NCBI RefSeq assembly: GCF_011769525.1
Contig: NZ_CP050440.1
Coordinates: forward strand, 6,015,501 to 6,079,500
Source: Tolypothrix sp. PCC 7910
GTDB lineage: Bacteria > Cyanobacteriota > Cyanobacteriia > Cyanobacteriales > Nostocaceae
Reading direction: 5' to 3'
Length of the DNA stretch: 64,000 nucleotides
Shown here: in pieces, positions 47,262 through 56,151 of the stretch
How the letters are laid out: each line of letters starts with the position of its first letter
How positions within the stretch are numbered: the first letter of the stretch is position 1
The notes under the pieces: generated by a model
What the model was told of the DNA's origin: nothing
The model's input: the letters and a program-made list of their open reading frames with translations, nothing else
Database searches by the model: none
Made by a program: the position numbers and the translations under genes

Positions 47262-47999
47262 GTAATCTAAACAACAATGTAACTTCGGAAACAATCTCAT
47301 TCCAGGAAATTCGCCAAACTGTTTACAGACGTGAACAAATAGCGTCTGTTTCAATGTGACTATAGCTGGGGATAGGTAATGGGTAATGGGGGATGAGGAA
47401 GCAGGAAAAAATAACAAACATTAAACACCAAAGGTTAAATGAAAAACTGGGTTGCTATATTTTGTGTCCGAGTTAACACAGTAAGTGGGAAACTCTTTAA
47501 GAAATCATTAACAGATGATATGCCGCAAGCTTTTCTGGTGTAGGGTAGACGCTTATATTAGGCAATAGTTTATACCTTAATCACTGCTGCTAGAGACTCC
47601 TAGCTATAATTTATATATAAATAAATAGCCAAATAGCCGCAAAGCTAGACAAGGTTTTACGGTGTAGAAGTATTTCCTCTGTACTATTCCTAATTACCCA
47701 ATTAAGCTTTAGGGCTTTGAGAGTCAGCCTTTAAACCCTCTTGAATAACAAACTAAATATTTCCTAAGCAGGTTATGTTGACTACCCTGATATCCTTATA
47801 TGAAGCCCATTGAACATAAATGTCAGAAAATGTTGACTTTGTTTACATTTCTTTAGATAATTTGAGGGTATGTAGCGTCAAAATGGAATTAGTTCCGTAT
47901 AGCAAACTACAAAACCTTAGCCACAAGCCTAATCCTTGTAATGTTTGTTCCAAGTAAATATCGGGAACACTATCTACGTGTAATTTGTGAGTAAAAATC
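47262..47999. other. 738-base spacer without a recognised gene
   Basis: It begins with an imperfect repeat (GACGTGAACAAATAGCGTCTG) and a short STRR block (GGTAATGGGTAATGGGGGATG at about 47,379), then about 500 AT-rich bases. No coding frame fits a known family. The length suggests a long leader or a non-coding RNA upstream of the DUF4327 gene, but no specific structure could be defined by eye. Confidence 0.4.
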
Positions 48000-48236
48000 A
48001 TGAGTGTGAATACGGTGCCCTCTATCAGTTACTACTCTTTAGATGTAATTCAAGATGAAGCACGCCGACTGGTGCAAAAGGGAATGGTAAGCCGACAACA
48101 GCCAATATATACACTCTGTCAATACATCCCTGCGAGAGAGTGGGTTTGCGTTGAATGTGAATTAGAAAAATGTGACTTTTTGTTACGCGATCGCATTGGC
48201 GATTTGATTGGTCGTGAAGAATGGGACAACGACTAA
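48000..48236 (+). CDS. DUF4327 family protein
   Basis: A 78-residue cytoplasmic protein of a cyanobacteria-specific family, recognisable from YSLDVIQDEARRLVQKGMVS, RQQPIYTLCQYIPAREWVCV and DFLLRDRIGDLIGREEW. It contains three Cys (CQY, CVEC-type) that might bind a metal or form disulfides, but this is a guess. Function unknown. It is preceded by an unusually long spacer. Confidence 0.88.
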   Translation: MSVNTVPSISYYSLDVIQDEARRLVQKGMVSRQQPIYTLCQYIPAREWVCVECELEKCDFLLRDRIGDLIGREEWDND

Positions 48237-48490
48237 TTAAAGTTCAATTCCAGATTTTGGATAGGGACTTGGTGTTGCGTATCCAGCCTTGACAACAAAT
48301 AATTCAAGTGCCAATTTTCCGGGATAATCTCTGTTTTTAATTAATATTTCCCGATCCAGGATCTTTAATTTCCCATTAAGACAGAAGCATTAGAGTCTGA
48401 TTTATACAACTTCACCAGTAGCGATCGCATCGGGAATCCGTTCTTGTTTACACCCGATATCGCCCCTGAATATAGTATGTACATTCCCTA

Positions 48491-48530
48491 ACCGGGGCAG
48501 TTCTCCCATGAAACTGCTCCGGTAATTTTT
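48491..48530 (+). terminator. Strong hairpin with T-run, 250 bases from the nearest plus-strand gene
   Basis: ACCGGGGCAGTT and AACTGCTCCGGT pair over 12 bases with one G-T, loop CTCCCATGA, followed by AATTTTT. It could end a long DUF4327 transcript or a separate small RNA; TATAGTATG about 20 bases upstream of the hairpin is a possible -10-like sequence. Confidence 0.65.
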
Positions 48531-48571
48531 CAGGGAAGATAGGCATTAATAAAAATTAGTTAACAAACTTT

Positions 48572-48925
48572 TTACGCAAATTGCTCTAAATAGTTATTAA
48601 CGTCTTCAATCACGCGAGTCAGTTCCGCTTCTGTTGTTAGACGAATAGTGACATCGCGGACAGTGAGTAAGACTTTTGCCGCGAAGGGAGTAGGCCAAAT
48701 ATTAGGATTACAAAAAATTTCTAAAAATACCTCACCAGTGTAGCGATACTCGACAGGAGGCTGGGGAGCGACTTTACCACCCCCTGGAGTGGCTTTAGCA
48801 GCAACAGCTTTAAGACGAGCCATTAATTCATCCAACGCGGCTTTTAATTCCCGTGCAGCTTGGACAGAAAAGCTGAAAGAAACAGAACCTTCAACCAAGT
48901 TTAATGTTAGCGGAGCCGAAGACAT
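48572..48925 (-). CDS. Conserved hypothetical protein, 117 aa
   Basis: A cytoplasmic protein with an N-terminal beta segment (APLTLNLVEGSVSFSFSVQ), an amphipathic helix (ARELKAALDELMARLKAV), a Gly/Pro linker and a C-terminal region of strands plus a final helix (LTRVIEDVNNYLEQFA). No Cys-based or catalytic motif. I do not recognise a named family, though it has the feel of a protein conserved among cyanobacteria. The repeat-containing spacer upstream and the hairpin downstream isolate it. Confidence 0.7.
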   Translation of the reverse strand: MSSAPLTLNLVEGSVSFSFSVQAARELKAALDELMARLKAVAAKATPGGGKVAPQPPVEYRYTGEVFLEIFCNPNIWPTPFAAKVLLTVRDVTIRLTTEAELTRVIEDVNNYLEQFA

Positions 48926-48971
48926 AAGCTGTTTATTAAAAGTTATTGATATTTACTCATGGTACAGGAAG

Positions 48972-49060
48972 AGGGATTGGGGACTGGTGATTGGGGATGA
49001 GGGAGATGAGGGGAAATTACCAACACCAAACACCAATTACCTATTACCTATTACCAAATT
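48972..49060. repeat. Tandem heptamer repeats (STRR type)
   Basis: GGGATTG/GGGACTG, GATGAGG, CACCAAA and ATTACCT units fill part of the 331-base spacer between the 117-residue hypothetical gene and the next plus-strand gene. The rest of the spacer shows nothing recognisable. Confidence 0.75.
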
Positions 49061-49256
49061 GGGTGAATCATTTAGATACACTCAAAAATGAATTCTACTG
49101 GGACAGTATGAGATGAAACCTGTAGTGGCTATGACTTCAATCTATAGGGGGTAAGAAAAAAAGTGTAAAAATTATCAGTTTTTATACGGATTGGTTATGT
49201 TTTGGCACGTATATCTGGGATGGAAGGACTGAAATCTAACTCCCGGAGGTTGCATT

Positions 49257-49517
49257 ATGAAATATGTATCTTGGAATACTCTAACTAGAACAGCTGTGAA
49301 TGGCTTTTCTGCACATGGTAGAGGTGCTGTGTATTTCTCAAAGGATGGGAATGTGCATTATTGCTGGGAAGGTCAGATATCCTTAGCTGTATTATTTTAT
49401 GACCCAGAGACTGAGTTTGTACTGATAAAAGAATGGTATAACCCAGAGACACAAAGAACTCATTTTGCTACCGCTATTATGCCTTTAGGGTCAAGTGTTG
49501 TTTTATCCGAATTATGA
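49257..49517 (+). CDS. Hypothetical protein, 86 aa
   Basis: A small cytoplasmic protein starting MKYVSWNTLTRTAVNGFSAH, with alternating short strands (AVYFSKDGNVHYCWEGQISL, FVLIKEWYNPETQRTHF). GGAGG lies six bases before the ATG, a strong ribosome binding site, which supports a real gene. No known family is recognised and no signal or membrane segment is present. It lies between a repeat-bearing spacer and the minus-strand BchE-like gene, with which it converges. Confidence 0.6.
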   Translation: MKYVSWNTLTRTAVNGFSAHGRGAVYFSKDGNVHYCWEGQISLAVLFYDPETEFVLIKEWYNPETQRTHFATAIMPLGSSVVLSEL

Positions 49518-49657
49518 ATTATCAATTAAAGCGTGCCATTTTTACCGTAAAGGCAGGGTTATGCTACGCTGCACAAATATTATGTATGGGCAATAAAGTA
49601 GGCGATCGCTCTTGTTGTGAGTAGCTAGGTAAGCTGTTGAGCGATCGCCTGAAGGTT

Positions 49658-51304
49658 TTAAATTTTCATGCTGGGTACATCCTGTTCTTCACCTTGATAT
49701 TCCGGAAGATCGTTGGGTGCGCCACAAGCGGAAACCTCAATGTCGTTAGGTGCGCCACAAGCGGAAATATTGCCTGTAAAATCAACATCTGCTTTTAATT
49801 CGGGATGTTGTTGCTTACGTTCAGCAATTTGTTCGGGAGTGAGAATCTTGGACTCATCAAAACCTAATTCGATTTCTGTATGCAGTCCTTTATATTTCAC
49901 CCGCTTCAGGTTGTAGAAGCGTTTGTTAAGAGTAGTTTGAGCAAAAGCCTTTAAGCAGCCTAAAAGATATTTCCGCTTAAAGGGATCTTTAACAAACCAA
50001 TACTCTATCGTTTTACGCATATAGAACCGAGCATAGTTCCGCAACACGCCTTTGAGAACCTCTTCCCGTTCCATTGCGTTTGGCTTCATGATCGGCGTAA
50101 CAAAGTTGTATTGCGAATAATCTCGCACTTCGACGCGATCGCCTAATTCTTGGAATAATTCGGAAAATGGCCATGGGGTAAACATATTCCAGTTCACCAT
50201 GTCTGGTTTCCAATCCAGTGCCATGTGATAGGTTTGTTCGATTGTCTCTGGGGTTTCGTTCTCTAAACCCATAATGAATTGTGCTTCGGCAACCATACCA
50301 TTTTGTTTTAACAGTTGGATTGCCCGCTTATTTTGTTCAATTGTCGTTTCTTTGCGGAACAAATTCAACTTTAATTGAGCGGCTGCTTCTGTTCCTAAAG
50401 AAACGTGAACTAGTCCAGCTTTGCGATATAAAGGTAATTCATTTTCATCGCGCAAAATATCTGTGACTCGGGTATTAATTCCCCAATACACGCCCAAATT
50501 ACGCTCGATTAATTCGTTACATAGCGCAATAAATTTGGGTTTGTTGATTGTCGGTTCTTCGTCCGCCAAAATGAAAAAGCCTACTTTGTGCTTTTTCACC
50601 AAGATTTCAATTTCATCAACAAAGCGCTTAGGAGAACCGGAACGGTATTTGCGCCAGAATTTCCACTGGGAGCAAAAACGGCAAGTAAATGGACATCCTC
50701 TTGCATAGTTGGGTACAGCTACCCGCACGTTGAGAGGAGTGTAAATATATTTCTCCCAATCTAAAAGATCCCAATCTGGGGTGAGGGTATCTAAATCCGC
50801 AATTGGCGGATGAGCTGGTGTAGCGATTACTTGACCATCTTCTAAAAAGGCAATACCTAAAATATTACGGCGATCGCTCACATCTGTACCATTGGCGATC
50901 GCGCGCAGTAAATTAACTGTAATCTCTTCACCTTCACCACGGATAATGTAATCTACCCAAGGTGCTTCGGTAAGAACTTCAGTATACATATAGGTAGGGT
51001 GAACCCCGCCCATAATTGTTTTTGCGTTAGGGCAAACTTCTTTAACAATTTTTAGAGTGATTTGCGATTGGTAAATCATCGGTGTGATTGCCGTTGCTAA
51101 TACCACATCCGGCTGATATTTAGCGATAATTTCTGCTAAAACATCATCCGGAATATAGTCTGTCATCGCATCAACAAAGCGGATATCGGTAAAGCCGGCT
51201 TGCTTTAATGCTCCACCAACATAAGGAACCCAACTCGGTGGCCAATTACCAGCAATCTCAGCACCACCAGAATGATAGTTGGGCTGAATCATCATGATAC
51301 GCAT
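49658..51304 (-). CDS. B12-binding radical SAM protein, BchE-like anaerobic Mg-protoporphyrin ester cyclase
   Basis: A 548-residue protein. The cobalamin-binding-like N-terminal domain (about 1-135) starts MRIMMIQPNYHSGGAEIAGN, which matches BchE closely. The radical SAM core (about 190-400) has Cys204, Cys208 and Cys211 in RGCPFTCRFCSQW. The C-terminal region is the BchE-type extension. BchE forms ring E of chlorophyll without oxygen. Its position next to hemN and heme oxygenase supports a low-oxygen tetrapyrrole role; cyanobacteria usually use the oxygen-dependent AcsF/ChlA cyclases, and the enzymatic role of BchE homologues in them is debated. The C-terminus carries a duplicated SACGAPND segment. 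Confidence 0.88.
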   Translation of the reverse strand: MRIMMIQPNYHSGGAEIAGNWPPSWVPYVGGALKQAGFTDIRFVDAMTDYIPDDVLAEIIAKYQPDVVLATAITPMIYQSQITLKIVKEVCPNAKTIMGGVHPTYMYTEVLTEAPWVDYIIRGEGEEITVNLLRAIANGTDVSDRRNILGIAFLEDGQVIATPAHPPIADLDTLTPDWDLLDWEKYIYTPLNVRVAVPNYARGCPFTCRFCSQWKFWRKYRSGSPKRFVDEIEILVKKHKVGFFILADEEPTINKPKFIALCNELIERNLGVYWGINTRVTDILRDENELPLYRKAGLVHVSLGTEAAAQLKLNLFRKETTIEQNKRAIQLLKQNGMVAEAQFIMGLENETPETIEQTYHMALDWKPDMVNWNMFTPWPFSELFQELGDRVEVRDYSQYNFVTPIMKPNAMEREEVLKGVLRNYARFYMRKTIEYWFVKDPFKRKYLLGCLKAFAQTTLNKRFYNLKRVKYKGLHTEIELGFDESKILTPEQIAERKQQHPELKADVDFTGNISACGAPNDIEVSACGAPNDLPEYQGEEQDVPSMKI

Positions 51305-51355
51305 AGTTTTCTTCCTGCTGCTTGAAGAGGGTGAGAAAGGATGAAGTGAAAAGTA

Positions 51356-51386
51356 TGAAGGATGAATTTATTTACTTCATCCTTCA
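51356..51386. repeat. Inverted repeat between hemN and bchE-like genes
   Basis: TGAAGGATGAA and TTCATCCTTCA form a perfect 11-base stem with a nine-base loop; a further direct copy, ACTTCATCCTTCAAATT, follows. On the minus strand it lies 24 bases after the hemN stop and could attenuate or process the transcript before the BchE-like gene. Confidence 0.65.
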
Positions 51387-51409
51387 GAATTCATACTTCA
51401 TCCTTCAAA

Positions 51410-52807
51410 TTAAATTGCTTTAGAAAAAGCTGCATTTTTTCGCTTTCTGGTATGAGCATCGAAGACTGAGGCAATGTTGCGGATGAGTAATCTACCGCTC
51501 GGTGTTACCTCAATACCATTAGGTATCATCCGAATCAGTCCATCAGCTTCTAGCAATCGCAACTCAGATAATTCTCTAGCAAAATATTCATTAAAATCCG
51601 TATCAAAAGCTATATGATATTTTTCTTCAACGTCATTAATTGACAATTGGAACTGACACATAAGTTCCATGATGACAGTTCGGCGGAGAATATCATCTCG
51701 GTTGAGACTTACTCCTTTTTCAATTGGCATTAAGCCTGTATCAATTGCTTGATAGTAACTCTTTAGCTGCTTAATATTTTGCACATAAACATCATGCAGC
51801 ATACTAATTGAAGTAATACCAAAGCCAAATAAATCTGATTCGGGTTTTGTAGTGTAGCCTTGGAAGTTTCTATGAAGTTGACCTTCTTTTTGAGCAATGG
51901 TTAATTCATCATTGGGTTTGGCAAAGTGATCCATACCAATAAACCAATAACCATTCGCAGTTAATTCTTCAATAGTCATCTTCAGAATTTCTAATTTTTC
52001 TGAAGCCTGAGGTAATTCCGATTGCGGAATCTTTCTTTGTATAGGCTTCATCCAAGGTACATAAGCAAAGTTAAAAACTGCAATTCTATCTGGATCGAGT
52101 TTGATGGATTTTTGAATGGTGTTTTTAAAGGTAGCAAGGCTTTGGTAAGGTAAGCCATAAATTAAATCAACGTTAACGCTCTCAAATCCAGCATCCCGAA
52201 TCCATTCCATGACATCAAACAGCATCTTTTCTGGTTGGACACGGTTAATAGCTTCTTGGACTTGCAAATTAAAGTCTTGAATACCAAAGCTAATGCGATT
52301 AAAGCCTAAATTTTTTAAGAAAAATATATAGTTTTTATCTACATATCTAGGATTAATTTCTATAGAAACTTCTGCTTGTTCATCCAAGTTGAATTTGCGA
52401 TTGATTTTGTTCCATAAAAAATCCATCTGCTGCATCGTTAAATAATTAGGTGTTCCTCCTCCAAAATGTAATTGATGCACTTTACGTTTTGGAGAAATTA
52501 CGCCAGAAAACTGTTCGAGGTTACGCACCACATGGTTTAAATATGGCTCTACAATTTCTTTCTTTTGAGTAATGATTGTGTTACAACCGCAAAAATAGCA
52601 AGCAGTTTCACAAAAAGGAATATGGAAATAGAGAGACAGGGGAGTATTTTTATAATTGCCAACCGCAATACCCGATCGCAAATCCAACTCGCCAAAATTT
52701 TCTTGTAACTCCGTTGCTGGCGGATAACTGGTATATCGAGGCAAAGCTTGGTCGTACTTTCTGAGTAACTCCGAGTTGAATTGGACTGTTTGCGTTGCAA
52801 GTTTCAT
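51410..52807 (-). CDS. hemN: Oxygen-independent coproporphyrinogen III oxidase
   Basis: A 465-residue radical SAM enzyme that decarboxylates coproporphyrinogen III to protoporphyrinogen IX without oxygen. The cluster ligands Cys66, Cys70 and Cys73 are in SLYFHIPFCETACYFCGCNT; the extra Cys75 gives the CxxxCxxCxC pattern of genuine HemN as opposed to HemW. The glycine loop LHFGGGTPNYL and the C-terminal HemN domain (about 370-450) are present, as is the N-terminal trip-wire segment YDQALPRYTSYPPATEL. In Synechocystis hemN is co-regulated with ho2 and chlAII under low oxygen. Confidence 0.97.
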   Translation of the reverse strand: MKLATQTVQFNSELLRKYDQALPRYTSYPPATELQENFGELDLRSGIAVGNYKNTPLSLYFHIPFCETACYFCGCNTIITQKKEIVEPYLNHVVRNLEQFSGVISPKRKVHQLHFGGGTPNYLTMQQMDFLWNKINRKFNLDEQAEVSIEINPRYVDKNYIFFLKNLGFNRISFGIQDFNLQVQEAINRVQPEKMLFDVMEWIRDAGFESVNVDLIYGLPYQSLATFKNTIQKSIKLDPDRIAVFNFAYVPWMKPIQRKIPQSELPQASEKLEILKMTIEELTANGYWFIGMDHFAKPNDELTIAQKEGQLHRNFQGYTTKPESDLFGFGITSISMLHDVYVQNIKQLKSYYQAIDTGLMPIEKGVSLNRDDILRRTVIMELMCQFQLSINDVEEKYHIAFDTDFNEYFARELSELRLLEADGLIRMIPNGIEVTPSGRLLIRNIASVFDAHTRKRKNAAFSKAI

Positions 52808-52980
52808 GATACTAATAACCTTGAATGTTTTAATCCTGTGTTAGCGGCTAAATAGGAATCTAATAATTACCCCTGCTGAGTAATACCAATCCTCTAAAAT
52901 CAGCAAAAGACTCAAACCCTAGAAACTAGTAGCGCAAATTGACACTGTGATTTTTACTAGACTATTTCGGGATTCAGTAA

Positions 52981-53040
52981 TTACGAATTACGTAGCGCTT
53001 TGCGCTTCCCGTAGGGTATTACGAATTACGAATTGGTATT
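52981..53040. repeat. Dispersed repeat block in the 348-base hemN-ho spacer
   Basis: ATTACGAATTACG units flank a TAGCGCTTTGCGCTTCCCGT block. A related block occurs inside the debranching gene near 5,510. The rest of the spacer (52,808-53,155) shows only the hairpin at 53,063. Confidence 0.6.
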
Positions 53041-53062
53041 AATTCCTCTTAATCTTTTCTCA

Positions 53063-53100
53063 GTGCAGGTATCTAGTTTGGAGAGCAAAGATACCTACAC
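53063..53100. terminator. Hairpin after the heme oxygenase gene
   Basis: GTGCAGGTATCT and AGATACCTACAC pair over 12 bases with one mismatch, 56 bases past the heme oxygenase stop on the minus strand. T-runs are weak on that strand. Confidence 0.45.
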
Positions 53101-53155
53101 TTTAAAAATGCCAAAATCAAGAGTTTCCCTAAATTTCACTGTTGATGTGTGATGC

Positions 53156-53908
53156 TTAGTCAGCAGCGACAAGTTCTACTGAATTATTACCAGGCGAACG
53201 TTCTGTGCTACCGGGTTTATCCTGGCGTGTAATCAAGTCAAAAACATGATCGCCAATTGCAATTCTCACATCATCTTCTAACTCATGGACAACATCGCGA
53301 TTGAGTGCAAAAGCATAATTTGCTTCTGCGACAATTTTCTCGGCTAAAGCATCATCTACTGGTAATGCATTTAAAGCATCACGATATTGACCTTTAAATG
53401 CTCTCATGGCTTCAACCGATGGTAATTGTTCAAATTCATGCAATCCAGTACCTTGATCTGGTGGTAAGTCTAGCGCTGAACGGATAATTTTCTTTAAACT
53501 TTGACCCCCAGACAAGTCTCCCATATAGCGCACATAGGCATGAGCTACTAGTAATGCAGGTTCAGTTTCAGCAACTTCATTGATGCGCGCTACATAAGTT
53601 TTACTGGCTTCCAGCGCTACGATTTGCTCTCGCCAGTTCTCACCGTAGTAAAAAGCCAAATCCTTTTCCAAATTAGCTTTACGGTTCAATATGGGAAAAT
53701 AAATCAGACTCACTACAGGATGAGTACTATAACGCTGAAGTTGTTCTTCTAAAGCGCTATAAACTAAATACAAGTTAGCTATTAGTTTGCGGAAAGGCTC
53801 TATTTCGACAATCCCTTTGAGAAAACACTTCATGAAGGCTGTATTTTCCGCCATTGTATGGGATTGTTTTGTTCCTTCCCGCAACTTGCTTGCTAGATCG
53901 CTACTCAT
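53156..53908 (-). CDS. Heme oxygenase (biliverdin-forming)
   Basis: A 250-residue heme oxygenase that opens heme to biliverdin IXalpha, iron and CO, feeding phycobilin synthesis. The proximal heme ligand is His17 in REGTKQSHTMAENTAFM; the distal helix has YVRYMGDLSGGQSLKKI with its Gly-rich kink. The start is ATG 53908, with AAGGA seven bases upstream; an open extension of 25 residues further upstream is not conserved. A longer-than-usual C-terminal tail (about 220-250) follows the core. Its link with hemN and a BchE-like gene suggests the ho2-type, low-oxygen isoform. Confidence 0.95.
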   Translation of the reverse strand: MSSDLASKLREGTKQSHTMAENTAFMKCFLKGIVEIEPFRKLIANLYLVYSALEEQLQRYSTHPVVSLIYFPILNRKANLEKDLAFYYGENWREQIVALEASKTYVARINEVAETEPALLVAHAYVRYMGDLSGGQSLKKIIRSALDLPPDQGTGLHEFEQLPSVEAMRAFKGQYRDALNALPVDDALAEKIVAEANYAFALNRDVVHELEDDVRIAIGDHVFDLITRQDKPGSTERSPGNNSVELVAAD

Positions 53909-54641
53909 ACTCGATTCCTTCAGATTTGGATTCTTATATAACTTTATGGCTATATAGATACCTAGATAAACTAAACTTTTCAAAAATTAACTTGAGGTTA
54001 GTGAAACTAAAGGATTACGCGAATAATTGGGATTGGGGACTGGTGATTGGGAACTCAACACTCAAAAAGTTAGCTTTGAGGGGGAATGCTAACTGAGAAC
54101 TGTTGTATATAAACCAAAATCTTTAAGAGCGCTAACACAATTATTTTGCGAGATTCCCGTACTCAAAATTGCTCTGTAGAGTTTGGCTGAATTAAGTCTG
54201 ACTTGACGAATAAAAGTTAGACTGAGTCTAGCATAGCTCAAATCTGTACCACCTAAAAAGGGTTTTCCCAGATCTGTTTGCTAATTAACGTTAATTCCAC
54301 AGGCTCGAAGAAATACTCTCCAAACCTTTCCTAAAAACGAGGCTAAGATGGTATAGTGCCGCTTCTCTGATACAAAATTGGGTATTTGTCTGAGGTGTTC
54401 TCGTACCTTTATAGGAAAATAATACCAATTAGCAAGTCGCAATTAAGAAACTTAATATATTGCAGCAAGGCTTTTCTGATTTACATCTGTTGCTTATTTT
54501 TGGAGAATTGGTATAAGACGCGGTAGTGTTGTTTAGCAAAGAGTAGCATTTCTTACAAAAGCTTTTCCTGCCTTGCAGGGCATTGTGTTACGGTTATGCA
54601 AGAAATTGGCAGTTTCAAAAAGCAATATTGAATATTAAATA
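53909..54641. other. About 730-base spacer upstream of the heme oxygenase gene
   Basis: It should contain the promoter of the low-oxygen gene set. A short GGGATTGGGGACTGG repeat is at about 54,031. No coding frame with support, no tRNA and no recognisable riboswitch was found; direct copies of AATTGGTAT/AATACCAATT-type sequence occur at about 54,421 and 54,507. Confidence 0.4.
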
Positions 54642-54670
54642 TTAACGCACCAGATTTATCGGTGCGTTAA
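54642..54670 (-). terminator. Terminator of the exosortase gene set
   Basis: TTAACGCACC and GGTGCGTTAA form a perfect ten-base stem with a nine-base loop, 31 bases after the HpsJ-like stop on the minus strand; a U-rich stretch (TATTTAAT) follows on that strand. Confidence 0.75.
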
Positions 54671-54701
54671 AGGTTGCTATAAGTTCAAGTTTACTTGATA
54701 T

Positions 54702-55436
54702 CTACGAAGAGCTATTACCATTTCTTGCCCAGAGAGTTCTTTTCCAAATAGCAATGAATAAAAATCCAGATATCAATGCTCCTATATTCCATTTCACAGA
54801 ATTTTTGAACAGCCGCAAATTTTCAGAATATTTTTTATCTTCTGCTTTTGTTTTTAGTTCTTCCCTGGAGTGTTTAATCTGTAGCAGGAGTTGATTTTTG
54901 ACTTCTTGAGGATTGTTACCATCTAAGGAATGGCCTTGGCGCTGAAGAATAGTATCTAATTCTGAGGGGGTAGCTTTGGTTAGTTGTTCTTCCAACTGAT
55001 TAACTTGAGACAATTGTTGCTTGTACTCTTGATTAAATTGGTCAACATTGTTGCTATACAACCTTACAGTGTTACTTACTCCAACTGGAATAAGTAATAT
55101 ATATAGTAAACCAACTAACAAAGTTAACCTGGAAATAAATCTTAAAATATGTAATTCCAAAAATGAGCGATTTTCCAGCTTACCAAACAATACTAGTAAT
55201 AATGAAACCAAAGGTATAGCTACCCGGTCTACTAGTGCACCCATGGTTTGAAATTCCCAAACTGGGTTCATTATTTGGACGGGAAAGATAACGTCAATAA
55301 TATCAATAAATGCCATTATGAGCATACTATAGCCGACCCAACGGCAAATATTAATTATCCCTTCTAGGGAATTCACTGTTTTATTCAGTTTTGATACTTC
55401 TGTATCAATTAATTTATATACGCTTGATTCATGCAT
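54702..55436 (-). CDS. HpsJ-like protein associated with cyanoexosortase A
   Basis: A 244-residue membrane protein with about four hydrophobic segments: about 29-50, 70-84, 95-117 and 217-232. A periplasm-facing or cytoplasmic coiled-coil region lies between the third and fourth (about 125-205, NVDQFNQEYKQQLSQVNQLE). HpsJ-like proteins occur beside cyanoexosortase A and in gene sets for hormogonium polysaccharide. It ends a three-gene minus-strand run with the associated protein (37-base gap) and exosortase. The function is not established; family assignment rests on the architecture and neighbours. Confidence 0.75.
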   Translation of the reverse strand: MHESSVYKLIDTEVSKLNKTVNSLEGIINICRWVGYSMLIMAFIDIIDVIFPVQIMNPVWEFQTMGALVDRVAIPLVSLLLVLFGKLENRSFLELHILRFISRLTLLVGLLYILLIPVGVSNTVRLYSNNVDQFNQEYKQQLSQVNQLEEQLTKATPSELDTILQRQGHSLDGNNPQEVKNQLLLQIKHSREELKTKAEDKKYSENLRLFKNSVKWNIGALISGFLFIAIWKRTLWARNGNSSS

Positions 55437-55473
55437 AAATGAAAAATTATTACCAGATGTGTGTAAATTTAGA

Positions 55474-56151
55474 TTAGACTTTAGGAAATCTTGGCTGCCA
55501 CCATTTATACCATGAAGCCCAAATATTTTCTAGAATTTTATAGCTAGCGTCAGGTGAAGAATGCTGTACAGGAATTGATATATATACCCAGAGACAACGC
55601 TTGTCTAAAAGTGGCTCTTCGCCTTTTAATAAAGGTAATAAACGCTCAAAGCTTATGTCTTTAAAATAGCGATTGTTTCTGTACTGTGCATGAGTAAAAG
55701 TACTACCACCTCGGGGATTAATGCAAGCACTGAGATAAGCTTTTTGCTGCTCTATTCCTAAACCGTAATAGCCAATTCCTTCTTTTTGATGGACAGTGGC
55801 AGAAGATGTGCTAAAAGTATAGTTTTGGATCAGGAAATTAACATCTGCATTGTATAAATTTTTTAGATATCGCATTTCGATATCTACTGGTAAGTTATTT
55901 TTTATATATTGATATTGGCTTTGGGCAAAAAGTTCTGGATGTTTTTGTTTTTTACTCGATGTTTCTATGGGCGCAATTAAACTAGCTTGTCCTTGTGGCA
56001 GAGATACTTTTTCAGGGAAAGTAAAGGTGTGAATTTTGGATTTATCTAGATTCGATCTAAGGATGACTTTAGCTGTAACTAATGCTCCTATGATAAAGGT
56101 AAATGCTAAAAATGGAATGCGGGTTTGTTTCCAGAATATCACCGTTAGCAC
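55474..56151 (-). CDS. Cyanoexosortase A system-associated protein
   Basis: A 225-residue protein with one N-terminal membrane span (about 13-31), then an extracytoplasmic domain resembling EpsI/exosortase-associated proteins (SLPQGQASLIAPIETSSKKQ; QSQYQYIKNNLPVDIEMRYL). The C-terminal half includes VYISIPVQHSSPDASYKIL. The GTG start lies inside the end of the exosortase gene, overlapping by seven bases, so translation is coupled. Such proteins are found only with exosortases; they may assist sorting or processing (inference). Confidence 0.8.
   Translation of the reverse strand: MLTVIFWKQTRIPFLAFTFIIGALVTAKVILRSNLDKSKIHTFTFPEKVSLPQGQASLIAPIETSSKKQKHPELFAQSQYQYIKNNLPVDIEMRYLKNLYNADVNFLIQNYTFSTSSATVHQKEGIGYYGLGIEQQKAYLSACINPRGGSTFTHAQYRNNRYFKDISFERLLPLLKGEEPLLDKRCLWVYISIPVQHSSPDASYKILENIWASWYKWWQPRFPKV

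Noticed and set aside
54100-54640. Search for a tRNA, riboswitch or B12-type leader upstream of the heme oxygenase gene set
   Set aside because: No cloverleaf, no conserved B12-box or T-loop sequence was found by eye; only short scattered repeats.
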